A stretch of DNA of 64,000 nucleotides, taken from NCBI GenBank assembly GCA_963713445.1, contig CAVQMB010000015.1:62001-126000 (forward strand). The letters run 5' to 3'. Each line of letters opens with the position of its first letter. Within the stretch, counting starts at the first letter, position 1. Origin of the DNA: CAVQMB01 sp963713445 (GTDB lineage: Bacteria; Pseudomonadota; Gammaproteobacteria; Competibacterales; Competibacteraceae). This document shows positions 34,968-44,264 of the stretch, piece by piece. The notes under the pieces were generated by a model. The model worked only from the letters and a program-made list of their open reading frames with translations, did not search any database and had not been told where the DNA came from. The translations under genes and the position numbers were made by a program.

Positions 34968-36359
34968 ATGTCGCTGACGCTGACCATTGCAAGTTATCAA
35001 AGACTGTCTCCAGGTCAGGAAATCACCCGGGAGCTGGCGCAGGGAAGCCTCGCCATAGGCCGGGCCACCGACAACGACTGGGTTTTGCCCGACCCGGAAA
35101 TGATTCTCTCCAAACGGCATTGTGTCATTGAGTGCCGGGACGGCGGTTACTACCTCACGGATATCAGCACCAACGGGGTGTTCGTCAATCACGCCGAAGA
35201 GCGTGTGGGCCGCGGCAACAGCGTTCGTCTGAATGACGCTGATGTGCTGAGCCTTGGCGATTACGAACTGCACGTGCATATCGTTCAGGTGTCGCTGGCC
35301 GGCGGGCCATCGAGCAGTACGCCATTATTGGGTGACAATACCGATCTGTTTGGCCCGGCCACAGAAAAGCTCGAGTTTGGTGACGCGGGAGTTCCACCGG
35401 TGCCTGACAGAGCGGCGTTTGATTCAGGGCCGGGTGCACCGTGGAGCGGCGACAGCGATCCCCTGGGACTCGACGAATCGCGCGGGGATCACTGGGATCA
35501 ATTATCAGAGCCTGATCATCTGCCGTCAGACCAGCAGTTCTTTCAACCGCCGGCCGCGCAACCGGACAGCCCGCAGGACGCCGACATCATCCCGGACGAC
35601 TGGAACGATTCGCTGCTGCGGCCGGTGAGCGAACCGTCGAGTCCGGATGGTGATGGGGTCGCCGATCCGTTCGGACCCACCAGCCAATACGAGCCGGCCG
35701 GGCAGGCACTCGGTGGCCCGCCGCTCGGCACGGCCACGCCAGCATTGCTGGCGCGAAACGTGGGCGGTGAGCGGGCGTTGCTGCAGGCGTTTCTGCGGGG
35801 GGCTGGCGTCGACGAGACAGTGCTGGAGGCCGCTGATCCGGAGGCGGTCATGGCGCAGCTCGGATCCATATACCGGCTGACCGTGGAGGGCCTCATGGAG
35901 TTGTTACGGGCACGCAGCAACGTCAAGACCGAGTTTCGGGTCGAGCGAACGATGCTCGGACCCGTTGCCAACAATCCGCTGAAAGCTTTACCGACTGCGG
36001 ATGAAGCGATTGCGGCGATGCTCGGTCGGCACGACAGCGTTTGGCAGTCACCGGAGCAGTCGGTGCGGGAAGGGTTTGCCGACATCCGGGCGCATGAATT
36101 GGCGGTTCTGGCGGGCATGCAGGCGGCCCTGAAACGGATGCTGATGACGTTCGACCCGCAGAACCTGGAGCGCTACATGGAGGGTCAGTCGCGTTTGGCG
36201 GGCGTGCTGGGCGGCGGGCGCAAGGCGCGTTATTGGGATGCCTTCAAGGGGCTGTACGGTCGGCTGGCGGCCAAGGCCGAGGAGGATTTCGAGGCTTTAT
36301 TCCGCGAAGAGTTTGCACGCGCCTATGAAGCGCAGCAGAACAAACTGCGGGAGCAGTAA
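34968..36359 (+). CDS. tagH: T6SS FHA-domain protein TagH (Fha)
   Basis: Forkhead-associated scaffold protein. In P. aeruginosa Fha1 is phosphorylated on threonine by PpkA and promotes assembly. Residues about 28-105 form the FHA domain (SLAIGRATDNDWVLPDPEMILSKRHCVIECRDGGYYLTDISTNGVFVN), with the phosphothreonine-binding Arg, Ser-Lys-Arg-His and Thr-Asn positions present. A Pro/Asp-rich linker of about 130 residues follows. The C-terminal TagH domain starts near LLQAFLRGAGVDETVLEAADPEAVMAQLG and includes LMELLRARSNVKTEFRVERTMLGPVANNPLK and DSFEALF-like endings. The ATG at 34968 fits the family start; GTG at 34950 adds six residues. Confidence 0.93.
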   Translation: MSLTLTIASYQRLSPGQEITRELAQGSLAIGRATDNDWVLPDPEMILSKRHCVIECRDGGYYLTDISTNGVFVNHAEERVGRGNSVRLNDADVLSLGDYELHVHIVQVSLAGGPSSSTPLLGDNTDLFGPATEKLEFGDAGVPPVPDRAAFDSGPGAPWSGDSDPLGLDESRGDHWDQLSEPDHLPSDQQFFQPPAAQPDSPQDADIIPDDWNDSLLRPVSEPSSPDGDGVADPFGPTSQYEPAGQALGGPPLGTATPALLARNVGGERALLQAFLRGAGVDETVLEAADPEAVMAQLGSIYRLTVEGLMELLRARSNVKTEFRVERTMLGPVANNPLKALPTADEAIAAMLGRHDSVWQSPEQSVREGFADIRAHELAVLAGMQAALKRMLMTFDPQNLERYMEGQSRLAGVLGGGRKARYWDAFKGLYGRLAAKAEEDFEALFREEFARAYEAQQNKLREQ

Positions 36360-36410
36360 ACGGCTGCTGCGGCTAATATGGAAGATCAACAACAACCCTG
36401 AAGAGTAGCC

Positions 36411-37745
36411 ATGTCTTGGAACAACAAAGTGGTGTGGTCGGAGGGGATGTTCCTGCGGCCACAGCATTTCCAGCAGCAGGAACGCTATATTGAAGCGCTG
36501 GTACGTGGCCGCAGCGCCTGTCTGCGACCCTACGACTGGGGGTTCCAGGAACTGGTGCTGGACCGTGAAGCGCTCAGTCTGGGCAAGGTGGCCGTAGCGG
36601 CGGCGCGAGGATTGCTACCTGACGGCACGCCGTTCAACATTCCCGACGACGACGATTCACCGCCGCCGCTCGATATTCCAGATGATCTGCGGGATGCCGA
36701 GATTGTCCTCGCGCTGCCGCTGCGCCGGCCCGGTGCCCCCGAGGCGGATCGGGAGGCCGGGCTGGAATCGGTTGCGCGTTACCGCATTGAGCAATACGAA
36801 ACGCGTGACAACAACGCCGGATCCGACAATACCGTACAGATCGAGATCGGCAAACGCCGCTTTCGCCTGCTGGTGCGGCGTCCCGATCTCAGGGAATACG
36901 CCGGTGTCGGTGTTGCGGGTGTGGTCGAGAAACGGAGCGACCAGAGCGTGGTGCTGGACCGCTCATTTATCCCGCCGACCCTGGATTGTCGCAACGAGGG
37001 TTTGTTAACCGGGTTTATTAACGAGCTCTCCGGCTTGCTGCATCAACGTGGCGAGGCTCTGGCTGCACGGGTGAGCGCGTCGGGCCGGGGCGGGGCCACG
37101 GATATCTCCGATTTTCTGCTGTTGCAGGTGGTGAACCGGTTTGAACCGTTATTCGCCCACCTGGCGACCATGGCAGAGCTGCACCCGGAGGATTTCTATC
37201 AGATCGGGCTGCAACTGGCCGGGGAGCTGGCCACGTTCACCAGCCGCAACAAGCGCCCGGTACGGTTTTCCGTCTATGACCATGATGATCTGAAAGCGAC
37301 TTTCGCACCGCTGATGCGGGAACTGCGCCAGGCCCTGAGTATGGTGTTGGAGCAAAACGCCATCCAACTGCCGCTGCAGGAGCGCAAATACGGCATTTGG
37401 GTATCGCCGATCACGGACCGCAGCCTGCTGAACACGGCCGCGTTCGTGCTGGCGGTGCGGGCCGACGTGCCGGCGGAAAACCTATTGCGGCAGTTCCCGC
37501 AGCAGGTCAAGGTGGGGCCGGTTGAGCACATTCGCCAGCTGGTCAATTCCGCGTTGCCCGGCATCGAATTGCGGCCATTACCGGTAGCGCCGCGGCAGAT
37601 GCCCTACCATGCCGGTACCAGCTATTTCGAGCTGGGTAAGGGCAGTGAACACTGGAAACAGATGCTAAACTCCGGGGGCTTCGCTTTCCATATCGCCGGC
37701 CAGTTCCCCGGTCTGGAAATGGCCTTTTGGGCGATCAAAGGATGA
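36411..37745 (+). CDS. tssK: T6SS baseplate adaptor TssK
   Basis: Trimeric protein related to phage receptor-binding proteins, linking the baseplate wedge to the membrane complex. The 444-residue product starts MSWNNKVVWSEGMFLRPQHFQQQERYIEALVRGRSACLRPYDWGFQEL, the diagnostic TssK opening. Later blocks include LLQVVNRFEPLFAHLATMAELHPEDFYQIGLQLAGELATF and FPQQVKVGPVEHIRQLVNSALPGIELRPLPVAPRQMPYHAG. tssJ, which normally lies between fha and tssK in HSI-I loci, is absent: only 51 bases separate tagH and tssK. Confidence 0.97.
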   Translation: MSWNNKVVWSEGMFLRPQHFQQQERYIEALVRGRSACLRPYDWGFQELVLDREALSLGKVAVAAARGLLPDGTPFNIPDDDDSPPPLDIPDDLRDAEIVLALPLRRPGAPEADREAGLESVARYRIEQYETRDNNAGSDNTVQIEIGKRRFRLLVRRPDLREYAGVGVAGVVEKRSDQSVVLDRSFIPPTLDCRNEGLLTGFINELSGLLHQRGEALAARVSASGRGGATDISDFLLLQVVNRFEPLFAHLATMAELHPEDFYQIGLQLAGELATFTSRNKRPVRFSVYDHDDLKATFAPLMRELRQALSMVLEQNAIQLPLQERKYGIWVSPITDRSLLNTAAFVLAVRADVPAENLLRQFPQQVKVGPVEHIRQLVNSALPGIELRPLPVAPRQMPYHAGTSYFELGKGSEHWKQMLNSGGFAFHIAGQFPGLEMAFWAIKG

Positions 37746-37751
37746 CCGACA

Positions 37752-39110
37752 GTGAACCCCGATGATCCATTCGCCGACTTTCAGGACAGCGAGTCCACCG
37801 TTCTGAAACCGACGCCTGGCGGTGGCCGCCTCGGTGGGTCGCCGCAGCGCGCAGCGCCAGCGCCGCCTCAGCAGCACCCTGACGAGTTGCCACGCGCCGG
37901 CCTCAACCGCCTGGAAGCGGCGGCGGCGGCTTTGCTGGCACTGGTTCCAGGACTCAAGAATACGCCGACCCATCCGGACGTGGGCGGTTTGCATCAACAA
38001 CTGATCCGCGAGCTCCAGAACTTCGATGGCGTCGCGCGGAGGCTGGGCGTCGGCGATGAGCAGACCCTTACCCGAGCCCGCTACGTGCTGTGCGCCACCC
38101 TCGACGACATTATTCTCAACACGCCATGGGGGCAGCGCTACGGGTGGGCCCAGCGCACGCTGCAGGGCAACTTTTTCCGCAAGGAGTGGGCCGGCGACGA
38201 GTTTTTCAAACTGCTCGACCGCCTGCTGACAGATCCGGCTAACCACCGGGATCTGCTGGAACTTATGTACGTCTGCCTGGCGCTGGGCTTCAAGGGTGGT
38301 TACCGGCTCTACAATCGGCAGGGTGAACTGGAGGCGCGGCGGGAACGCTTGTACCTGGCGTTGCGTGGCTTGCGCGGCGAGGCATCCCCGGAGCTGGCGC
38401 CGCATTGGCGCGGGGTGATCGACAAACGTAATCCGGTGATGCGGCACGTGCCGTTGTGGGCACTTGCGGCGGTAGCGGCGGCCGTGTTGCTGGGACTCTA
38501 TCTGGCCCTTAGTTTCCGCTTGGACAGCCAAGCCGATCCGGTGTTTGTCAAGCTGCAGGCGGTGCGTGGCACGATTGCGGCGCGGGCGCCGGACCAGGAG
38601 TTCAAGCCGCCACCGCCACCGCCGGCGCCTGTCGCTGTGCACGATGCACTGCGCCAGGCGTTGGTTAAACAGCCTTGTCTCAGTACCGGAAATGTTGTGA
38701 CCGGAAAAGGTGCCAGCGAACATGTGGTCGGCACTTATATCCGTACCAACGGTGATTGCGGTGATATTGCTTTCGCATCGGCCAAATGGACTGTCAAGCC
38801 GGCATTCCGGCAACTGTTGGATACAATTGCCCGGTTGTTGCAGCCAGTGCTGGCCAAGGCCCCCGGGCAGATTCTGATTAACGGCTATACCGACAACGTC
38901 CCGGGCCGTTTCATGTCCAATGTCGAACTGTCGCAGAAGCGGGCTGAATCGGTACGCCAGGTGCTGGTGCAACGGCTCGGCTCTCCCCAGCGGTTTCGGG
39001 CCGAAGGCCACGGCGACAGCGATCCGATTGCCTCCAACGCAACCCCGCAAGGCCGGGCCCGCAACCGGCGGGTGGAAATCCTGGTCCTGTATCCGAACGT
39101 GCTGCTATGA
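37752..39110 (+). CDS. tssL: T6SS membrane protein TssL with OmpA-like peptidoglycan-binding domain
   Basis: Inner-membrane partner of TssM. The 452-residue product has a Pro-rich cytoplasmic lead, the DotU domain at about 50-215 (LNRLEAAAAALLALVPGLKN, CATLDDIILNTPWGQRYGWAQRTLQGNFF), one membrane segment at about 235-255 (LWALAAVAAAVLLGLYLAL) and an extended form of TssL: a periplasmic OmpA/MotB domain at about 375-448 (GQILINGYTDNVPG, NVELSQKRAESVRQVLVQRLG, ARNRRVEILVLY). The last part should anchor the complex to peptidoglycan. The start is GTG at 37752, six bases after the tssK stop. It overlaps tssM by four bases. Confidence 0.96.
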   Translation: MNPDDPFADFQDSESTVLKPTPGGGRLGGSPQRAAPAPPQQHPDELPRAGLNRLEAAAAALLALVPGLKNTPTHPDVGGLHQQLIRELQNFDGVARRLGVGDEQTLTRARYVLCATLDDIILNTPWGQRYGWAQRTLQGNFFRKEWAGDEFFKLLDRLLTDPANHRDLLELMYVCLALGFKGGYRLYNRQGELEARRERLYLALRGLRGEASPELAPHWRGVIDKRNPVMRHVPLWALAAVAAAVLLGLYLALSFRLDSQADPVFVKLQAVRGTIAARAPDQEFKPPPPPPAPVAVHDALRQALVKQPCLSTGNVVTGKGASEHVVGTYIRTNGDCGDIAFASAKWTVKPAFRQLLDTIARLLQPVLAKAPGQILINGYTDNVPGRFMSNVELSQKRAESVRQVLVQRLGSPQRFRAEGHGDSDPIASNATPQGRARNRRVEILVLYPNVLL

Positions 39111-42100
39111 GCGCCCTTTATCAAATTGTCAGCCTGACCGGTCTCAGCTCCCTGGTGGGCTTGCTGGCCATCATTGCCCTGATCTGGTATCTGGGTCCGC
39201 TGCTGGCGATCAGTGGTTACGCGCCGTTCGCCAGCGAAAGCAGTCGGATCATGGCGGCAGTCGTGATCGTCGCCGTTTTCGTGCTCTACAAACTTCTGCG
39301 CTGGTTCCAGGCGCGGGCCCGTAACCGCCGGATGACACGTGGTTTGGCGCAGGCTGAGGACCCGCTCGAAGCCCAGACCAAGACCGAAGTGGCGACCCTG
39401 AACCAGGTTTTCGATCAGGCACTGCAGGAGTTGAAAAAGGCCAGGCTGGGTGAGCACGGTCGGGTCGATCTCTACCAGCTTCCGTGGTACGTCATCATTG
39501 GGCCGCCCGGGGCCGGAAAGACCACCGCATTAGTCAACTCGGGGCTCAATTTCCCACTGGCCAAACGGCTCGGTACCAGCAAGATCAAAGGAGTCGGCGG
39601 CACGCGCAACTGCGACTGGTGGTTCACCGATCAGGCGGTGCTACTGGATACGGCCGGCCGTTATACCACCCAGGACAGTCAAGAGACGGTCGACAGCGCG
39701 GCCTGGTTGGCTTTTCTCAAACTGCTCAAGAAATATCGGCGGCAGCGTCCGATCAACGGGGTACTGGTAGCCGTTAGCTGCGGCGATCTGCTGACTCAGG
39801 ATGAGGCCCAGCGCAGCGCTCACGCCTTGACGATCCGCAAGCGCATCCAGGAACTGCATGAACATCTGGGAATTCGTTTCCCGGTCTACGTGCTGCTGAC
39901 CAAGATTGATCTGTTAGCGGGGTGTATGGAGTTCTTTGATGACCTGGATGGCGAAGGCCGCTCCCAGGTCTGGGGTATGACGTTCCCACTCGACAAGCTT
40001 ACGCCTGATGACGACGGTGTGGTTGGCCGTTTCAGCAGCGAGTTCGATCTACTGCAACAGCGGCTTGAGCAGCGCTTGCTGAAGCGGTTGCAGGATGAGC
40101 GCGATCCGGCGCGGCGTGATCTCATCTACCTGTTCCCACAGCAGTTCGCATCCCTCAAACGCCTCGCGCAGGAATTTCTCGATGAGCTGTTTCAACCTAA
40201 CCGGTTCGAGCAGCGGACCCTGTTACGCGGTGTTTATTTCACCAGTGGGACTCAGGAAGGTCATCCGATCGACCGACTTATGGGTGCCTTGGCGGCGACC
40301 TTCGGCATCGCCCGCCAGAACCTCGCCCGGTTCTCCGGCAAGGGTCGTAGTTACTTTCTGGCGCGTCTGTTCCGGGACGTAGTGTTCCGCGAGTTTGGGC
40401 TTGCAGGGACCAATTTCCGGCTGGCGCAGCGGCGTCTGTGGCTGGCCCGTGCAGCCTACGTGGCAGTGGCGGTGGTCACCCTCGGCATGGGGGCGGCCTG
40501 GCTGAATAGCTATGCTGGCAATGGGCGCTATGTCACCGCTGTCAGACAGCAGCTCGACGGGCTCCGCGTGGCCGCGGGGAAAATTACGCCTGAACAACGT
40601 TCCCTGAGGGCCGTGCTGCCGCTACTCGACCGGGCGCGTGCGATCCCGGGTGCAGTGGGGAAACCGGCCGAGCCGGGATGGTCACAGCGACTCGGCCTGT
40701 ATCAGGGCGACAAACTGGCAACGAGCGCCGCTACGGCTTATCACAACATCCTTGACCGAGCGTTTCTGTCGCGGTTGATGATCTATATCGAGGATCGCAT
40801 CAAGCAACAGTTGCGCGAGCTGCGGCCGGATCAGCAGCAATTATATCAAGCGCTTAAAGCTTATCTGATGCTCGATCGCAGTAAAGCCGGCAAGCATTTC
40901 GATGCTGCGTTTCTCAAGCATTGGCTGAGTCAACGCTGGCAGCAGGACAAGCATTTAACCGACAGCGAGCGGCAGCGGCTTGAACGTCATCTGGCCAGCC
41001 TTCTGGTCCAGTTACCGGATTCGTTACCGCTGGTGCCGAATCAGACCCTGATCAAGCAGGCGCGCGAACGATTACCAGGCCGGCTCGACGCTGCACAGTT
41101 TTACCAGCAGCTGCGCCGAGGTCGCTACGGAATTGCCGATTTTGCCGTCAGTGAGGCCGCGGGCCGCGAGGCTGCCGCGGCCTTTTACCGTTTGAGCGGG
41201 GCTCCGCTGAACAGTGGGGTGGCGGGGATTTTCACCAAACCCGGACAAGTGGTCTTCATCAAACAGATCCAGCAACACATCAAGGATTTGGCCAGTGGTG
41301 ATTGGGTCTCGGCGTTGCCGCCGTTGCCGCTCCATCAGCTCGAGCAACTGTCGGCCCAGGTGCAGCAGCTTTATTGGCACGATTACTGTCCGCAGTGGCA
41401 GAAGCTGCTCGGCGACCTGGCGCTCAACCCGCCCGATGCCAGTCTGCAGGATGCCATCGATCGTCTGCAGATGCTGTCAGGCGCGGATTCGCCACTGCGT
41501 AAGCTGCTGCTGGCGGTGAGCAAGCAGGTCGCCGGAGTACCGGATTGTATGAAGGACTTGACCAGGTTTCTGCAGGGATCCCCCAGTGGGCTCGACCAGC
41601 TGCTTAAATCTCTCAACGAAGTGGCCGTACAACTGGCACCACTGGCCAAGGCCCGGGCCGACGGGCGCAATCTTGACCAGCAGGCGTCAGATAAGATCAT
41701 GGGGTTGTTGGATGCGTTGCCGCTGGGTAAACCGGCGCCCCTTGGAAAATGGGTGCGGGGTCTAACCGAGCCTATTCCGATAGCGCTTTACGCGGGATTG
41801 CGCGCTACCATTAACAATGTCTGGCAACGTGATGTCTTGAGTTATTGTCAGCGCGCGTTGAATGGACGCTATCCGCTGGAACCCGGTAGCAGCCAGGGCG
41901 TTTCACTGGTCGACTTTGGTAAGTTCTTCGGGCCCGGGGGGGTGATGAATACCTTCACCTTTCAGGGTGAACAGCACCTCACCACGTTCATCGATATGAC
42001 CAAGTCGCCGTGGCGTTGGCGCTCATTCGGTGACGGGCCGGGGATTCCCAGCTCACGGCTTGCGGTGTTGCAGCTGGCTAACGAAATCAAGCGGGCGTTT

Positions 42101-42505
42101 TTCAGTAACAACAGCGACACGCCCCATGTGTCGTTTCAACTGAGCCTCGCTGCGGTTGATGCCAGAATCAAGCGGGTAGAGCTGCAGCTGAACGGGCAGC
42201 AGGTCAGCTTTATGCCTGGGATGAGGTTCAGCGCACCCCTGCAGTGGCCAGGTGCCACCGCTAATCCGCGGGCGCTACTGGAGCTGTATCCGAATACTGG
42301 CGGTCCGGTTCGACTGGCAACTAGCGGACCGTGGGACTGGTTTCGGTTGCTCGACAAAGGGCGTTTGAGAGCGCAGTCGGATGACCGGTTTACGGTAAGT
42401 TTCAATGTGGGCGGCTACGACGTCCGCTTTAACCTGCAGGCGGCCAGCGTGTTCAATCCCTTTCGCCTCAAGATGAGCCGCTTCCGGTGTCTGCGCAATC
42501 TCTAG
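39107..42505 (+). CDS. tssM: T6SS membrane complex protein TssM (IcmF)
   Basis: Large inner-membrane protein spanning the periplasm and contacting TssJ and TssL. The 1132-residue product has two N-terminal membrane segments (about 10-30 and 47-65), a cytosolic NTPase-like domain with intact Walker A GPPGAGKTT at about 132-140 and VLLDTAGRY, a third membrane segment near 448-470 (VAVAVVTLGMGAAWL), then the IcmF-related and DUF1215 periplasmic parts. Its C-terminus has FTFQGEQHLTTFIDMTKSPWRWRSFGDG and LELYPNTGGPVRLATSGPWDWFRLLDKG. Length is normal. Since TssJ is the usual outer-membrane partner, its absence here is notable. Confidence 0.97.
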   Translation: MSALYQIVSLTGLSSLVGLLAIIALIWYLGPLLAISGYAPFASESSRIMAAVVIVAVFVLYKLLRWFQARARNRRMTRGLAQAEDPLEAQTKTEVATLNQVFDQALQELKKARLGEHGRVDLYQLPWYVIIGPPGAGKTTALVNSGLNFPLAKRLGTSKIKGVGGTRNCDWWFTDQAVLLDTAGRYTTQDSQETVDSAAWLAFLKLLKKYRRQRPINGVLVAVSCGDLLTQDEAQRSAHALTIRKRIQELHEHLGIRFPVYVLLTKIDLLAGCMEFFDDLDGEGRSQVWGMTFPLDKLTPDDDGVVGRFSSEFDLLQQRLEQRLLKRLQDERDPARRDLIYLFPQQFASLKRLAQEFLDELFQPNRFEQRTLLRGVYFTSGTQEGHPIDRLMGALAATFGIARQNLARFSGKGRSYFLARLFRDVVFREFGLAGTNFRLAQRRLWLARAAYVAVAVVTLGMGAAWLNSYAGNGRYVTAVRQQLDGLRVAAGKITPEQRSLRAVLPLLDRARAIPGAVGKPAEPGWSQRLGLYQGDKLATSAATAYHNILDRAFLSRLMIYIEDRIKQQLRELRPDQQQLYQALKAYLMLDRSKAGKHFDAAFLKHWLSQRWQQDKHLTDSERQRLERHLASLLVQLPDSLPLVPNQTLIKQARERLPGRLDAAQFYQQLRRGRYGIADFAVSEAAGREAAAAFYRLSGAPLNSGVAGIFTKPGQVVFIKQIQQHIKDLASGDWVSALPPLPLHQLEQLSAQVQQLYWHDYCPQWQKLLGDLALNPPDASLQDAIDRLQMLSGADSPLRKLLLAVSKQVAGVPDCMKDLTRFLQGSPSGLDQLLKSLNEVAVQLAPLAKARADGRNLDQQASDKIMGLLDALPLGKPAPLGKWVRGLTEPIPIALYAGLRATINNVWQRDVLSYCQRALNGRYPLEPGSSQGVSLVDFGKFFGPGGVMNTFTFQGEQHLTTFIDMTKSPWRWRSFGDGPGIPSSRLAVLQLANEIKRAFFSNNSDTPHVSFQLSLAAVDARIKRVELQLNGQQVSFMPGMRFSAPLQWPGATANPRALLELYPNTGGPVRLATSGPWDWFRLLDKGRLRAQSDDRFTVSFNVGGYDVRFNLQAASVFNPFRLKMSRFRCLRNL

Positions 42506-43248
42506 TAGGCGGCGGGGTTCCCGGACTGTATGGCAAACTGCCGGCACGTGGCGATTTCATTCAACGGGATTTGCCGGCAGCTTTCGTCGAGCCATGGGAT
42601 GAATGGCTGCAGGCCGCACTGGCGGCCAGTCAGGACCGTCTGGGGCAGAACTGGCTGCCCAGCTACTTGACTGGACCGATTTGGCGTTTTGCCCTGACCG
42701 CGGGTTGCTGTGGTGACGTGCCCGTTGCCGGGTTGCTGATGCCGAGTGTGGACCGCGTGGGGCGGTATTTCCCCCTGACAATGGCCTGCACTCTGGATCC
42801 GGCAGCGGACGTCACTGTGCTGCTGCGGCGGTTCGATGACTGGTATCATCGTGCCGAGCAATTGTTACTCGAGGCGCTCGCCGATGACCTCGAACTCGAT
42901 ACCTTCTATCAGCGGCTTGCGGCTATTGGTGTGCCGGCTGGCGTGCCGGTGGCCAGACCGTCGGTGAGCGGTGAGCGCTGGTGCCTGCCATTGACGGATC
43001 TGTCACACCTTTCTACCCGTGTCGATGAACTCACGCCATTGCTGCTGGCGCAGGCTTTCCCGCACTATTCGCTGTGGTGGAGTCACGGGTCACCACGAGT
43101 CGATCCGTGTCTGCTGATCAGTGCCGGTCTGCCGAGCGCTGGCGCGTTCTCCAGCTTGCTGGCAGGGGACTGGGCCGGACACGACTGGATCGTTGTTACG
43201 GGCACGGCAGGGAGCTCTGCGATGGCGGCCGAGGAGGGAGGGCGATAG
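42487..43248 (+). CDS. tagF: T6SS regulator TagF
   Basis: Post-translational repressor of T6SS assembly in HSI-I; it acts with or independently of PpkA/PppA signalling by sequestering Fha. The 253-residue product opens GGGVPGLYGKLPARGDFIQRDLPAAFVEPWDEWLQAALAASQDRLG, the diagnostic TagF (SciT, DUF2094) pattern, then WRFALTAGCCGDVPVAGLLMPSVDRVGRYFPLTMACTL. The start is GTG at 42487, inside the last codons of tssM (19-base overlap). The stop is two bases before the pppA start, so the genes are co-translated. Confidence 0.94.
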   Translation: MSAQSLVGGGVPGLYGKLPARGDFIQRDLPAAFVEPWDEWLQAALAASQDRLGQNWLPSYLTGPIWRFALTAGCCGDVPVAGLLMPSVDRVGRYFPLTMACTLDPAADVTVLLRRFDDWYHRAEQLLLEALADDLELDTFYQRLAAIGVPAGVPVARPSVSGERWCLPLTDLSHLSTRVDELTPLLLAQAFPHYSLWWSHGSPRVDPCLLISAGLPSAGAFSSLLAGDWAGHDWIVVTGTAGSSAMAAEEGGR

Positions 43249-43250
43249 TA

Positions 43251-44060
43251 ATGAGCCAGCACTTGAGGTGGACTTCTGCGGCCCATAGCGATGTCGGCAA
43301 GGTTCGCCGCACCAACGAGGATGCCTGTCTCGAGAGGCCGCATGTCGGTGCGGGCGGGTTGTGGGCAGTGGCCGATGGTATGGGCGGGCATGCCGCCGGC
43401 GATGTGGCGAGCCGGACTGTCATCGAGGTTCTGCGCGGCGTTAAACCTGCGGCTGATGAAGCCAGCTTCAGTGCTGCCGTAAGGCAAGCTGTAGAGGACG
43501 CCAACACGGCTTTGCTGGAACAGTCTGCCAATCGCTATCAGCATCGCACTATAGGCTCAACGGTTGCCGTGCTGTTGGTTTACGGCACCAACGGTGTCTG
43601 CCTGTGGGCTGGTGACAGCCGCATTTATCGGTTGCGCGATCGGCGCCTGCAGCAAATGACACACGATCACAGTCATGTTCAGGAACTCGTCGATCGGGGT
43701 TTGCTGGAACCCGCTGCAGCCCGCCATCACCCGATGGCCAACGTCATCACGCGAGCCGTTGGCGCCGACGCTTCAATAGCATTGGCCACCACACGCTTCG
43801 AGTTGAACGCCGGCGATGTGTTTCTGCTTTGCAGTGACGGTTTGAGCAAACTTGTTGCAGATGACGAGATCGCCCGTTTAATGGATGGTGTCAATAGCCG
43901 CACCGCGGTGCAGAACCTGATTGGAGCTGCGCTCGAGCGGGGTGCTGATGACAATGTTACGACCATTGTGGTCAGCGTACACCATGCTGCTGATGCCGCT
44001 GAGGATGAAACCACCATCCCGCTGGATAACCTGGCGGCCCGCCTGCGTCAGCACGGGTAG
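43251..44060 (+). CDS. pppA: T6SS-associated PP2C-type serine/threonine phosphatase PppA
   Basis: Metal-dependent PP2C phosphatase that removes phosphate from Fha/PpkA and turns the secretion system down. The 269-residue product contains all core motifs: VRRTNEDACLE, VADGMGGHAAGDVASRTV with metal-binding Asp and Gly, GDSRIYRLRD, LLCSDGLSKLVADDEIA and GADDNVTTIVVSV. The ATG at 43251 is chosen, with GAGGAGGGAGG upstream; an in-frame start at 43074 would lie within tagF. It is the last gene of the rightward operon. The partner kinase ppkA, normally next, is not present; a GntR regulator follows. Confidence 0.95.
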   Translation: MSQHLRWTSAAHSDVGKVRRTNEDACLERPHVGAGGLWAVADGMGGHAAGDVASRTVIEVLRGVKPAADEASFSAAVRQAVEDANTALLEQSANRYQHRTIGSTVAVLLVYGTNGVCLWAGDSRIYRLRDRRLQQMTHDHSHVQELVDRGLLEPAAARHHPMANVITRAVGADASIALATTRFELNAGDVFLLCSDGLSKLVADDEIARLMDGVNSRTAVQNLIGAALERGADDNVTTIVVSVHHAADAAEDETTIPLDNLAARLRQHG

Positions 44061-44194
44061 CCGTCGTCGCCTGATTTGCGGCGGTGGCTATTGCCTGCGG
44101 ATCGCGTTAACTGTCGAAATGTGCTCTTAGTTTGGTTCGCCGGACCGTATTGCTGATGGCGCCTCACGATCGTGGCCGGCGTCGCATGGTAACC

Positions 44195-44223
44195 TTGACA
44201 GTTGTCTGATGTCTGCTTATAAG
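44195..44223 (+). promoter_or_regulatory. strong sigma-70 promoter of the GntR/ABC sugar operon
   Basis: TTGACA (44195-44200), a 17-base spacer and TATAAG (44218-44223) make a near-consensus promoter 41 bases before the gntR start codon. The spacer holds the near-repeat GTCTGAT-GTCTG, a possible operator for the GntR protein, though no standard FadR-type site is evident. Confidence 0.7.
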
Positions 44224-44264
44224 ATAACTAATAAATCAAACAAGTAACCACTTTCACGAGCCCT

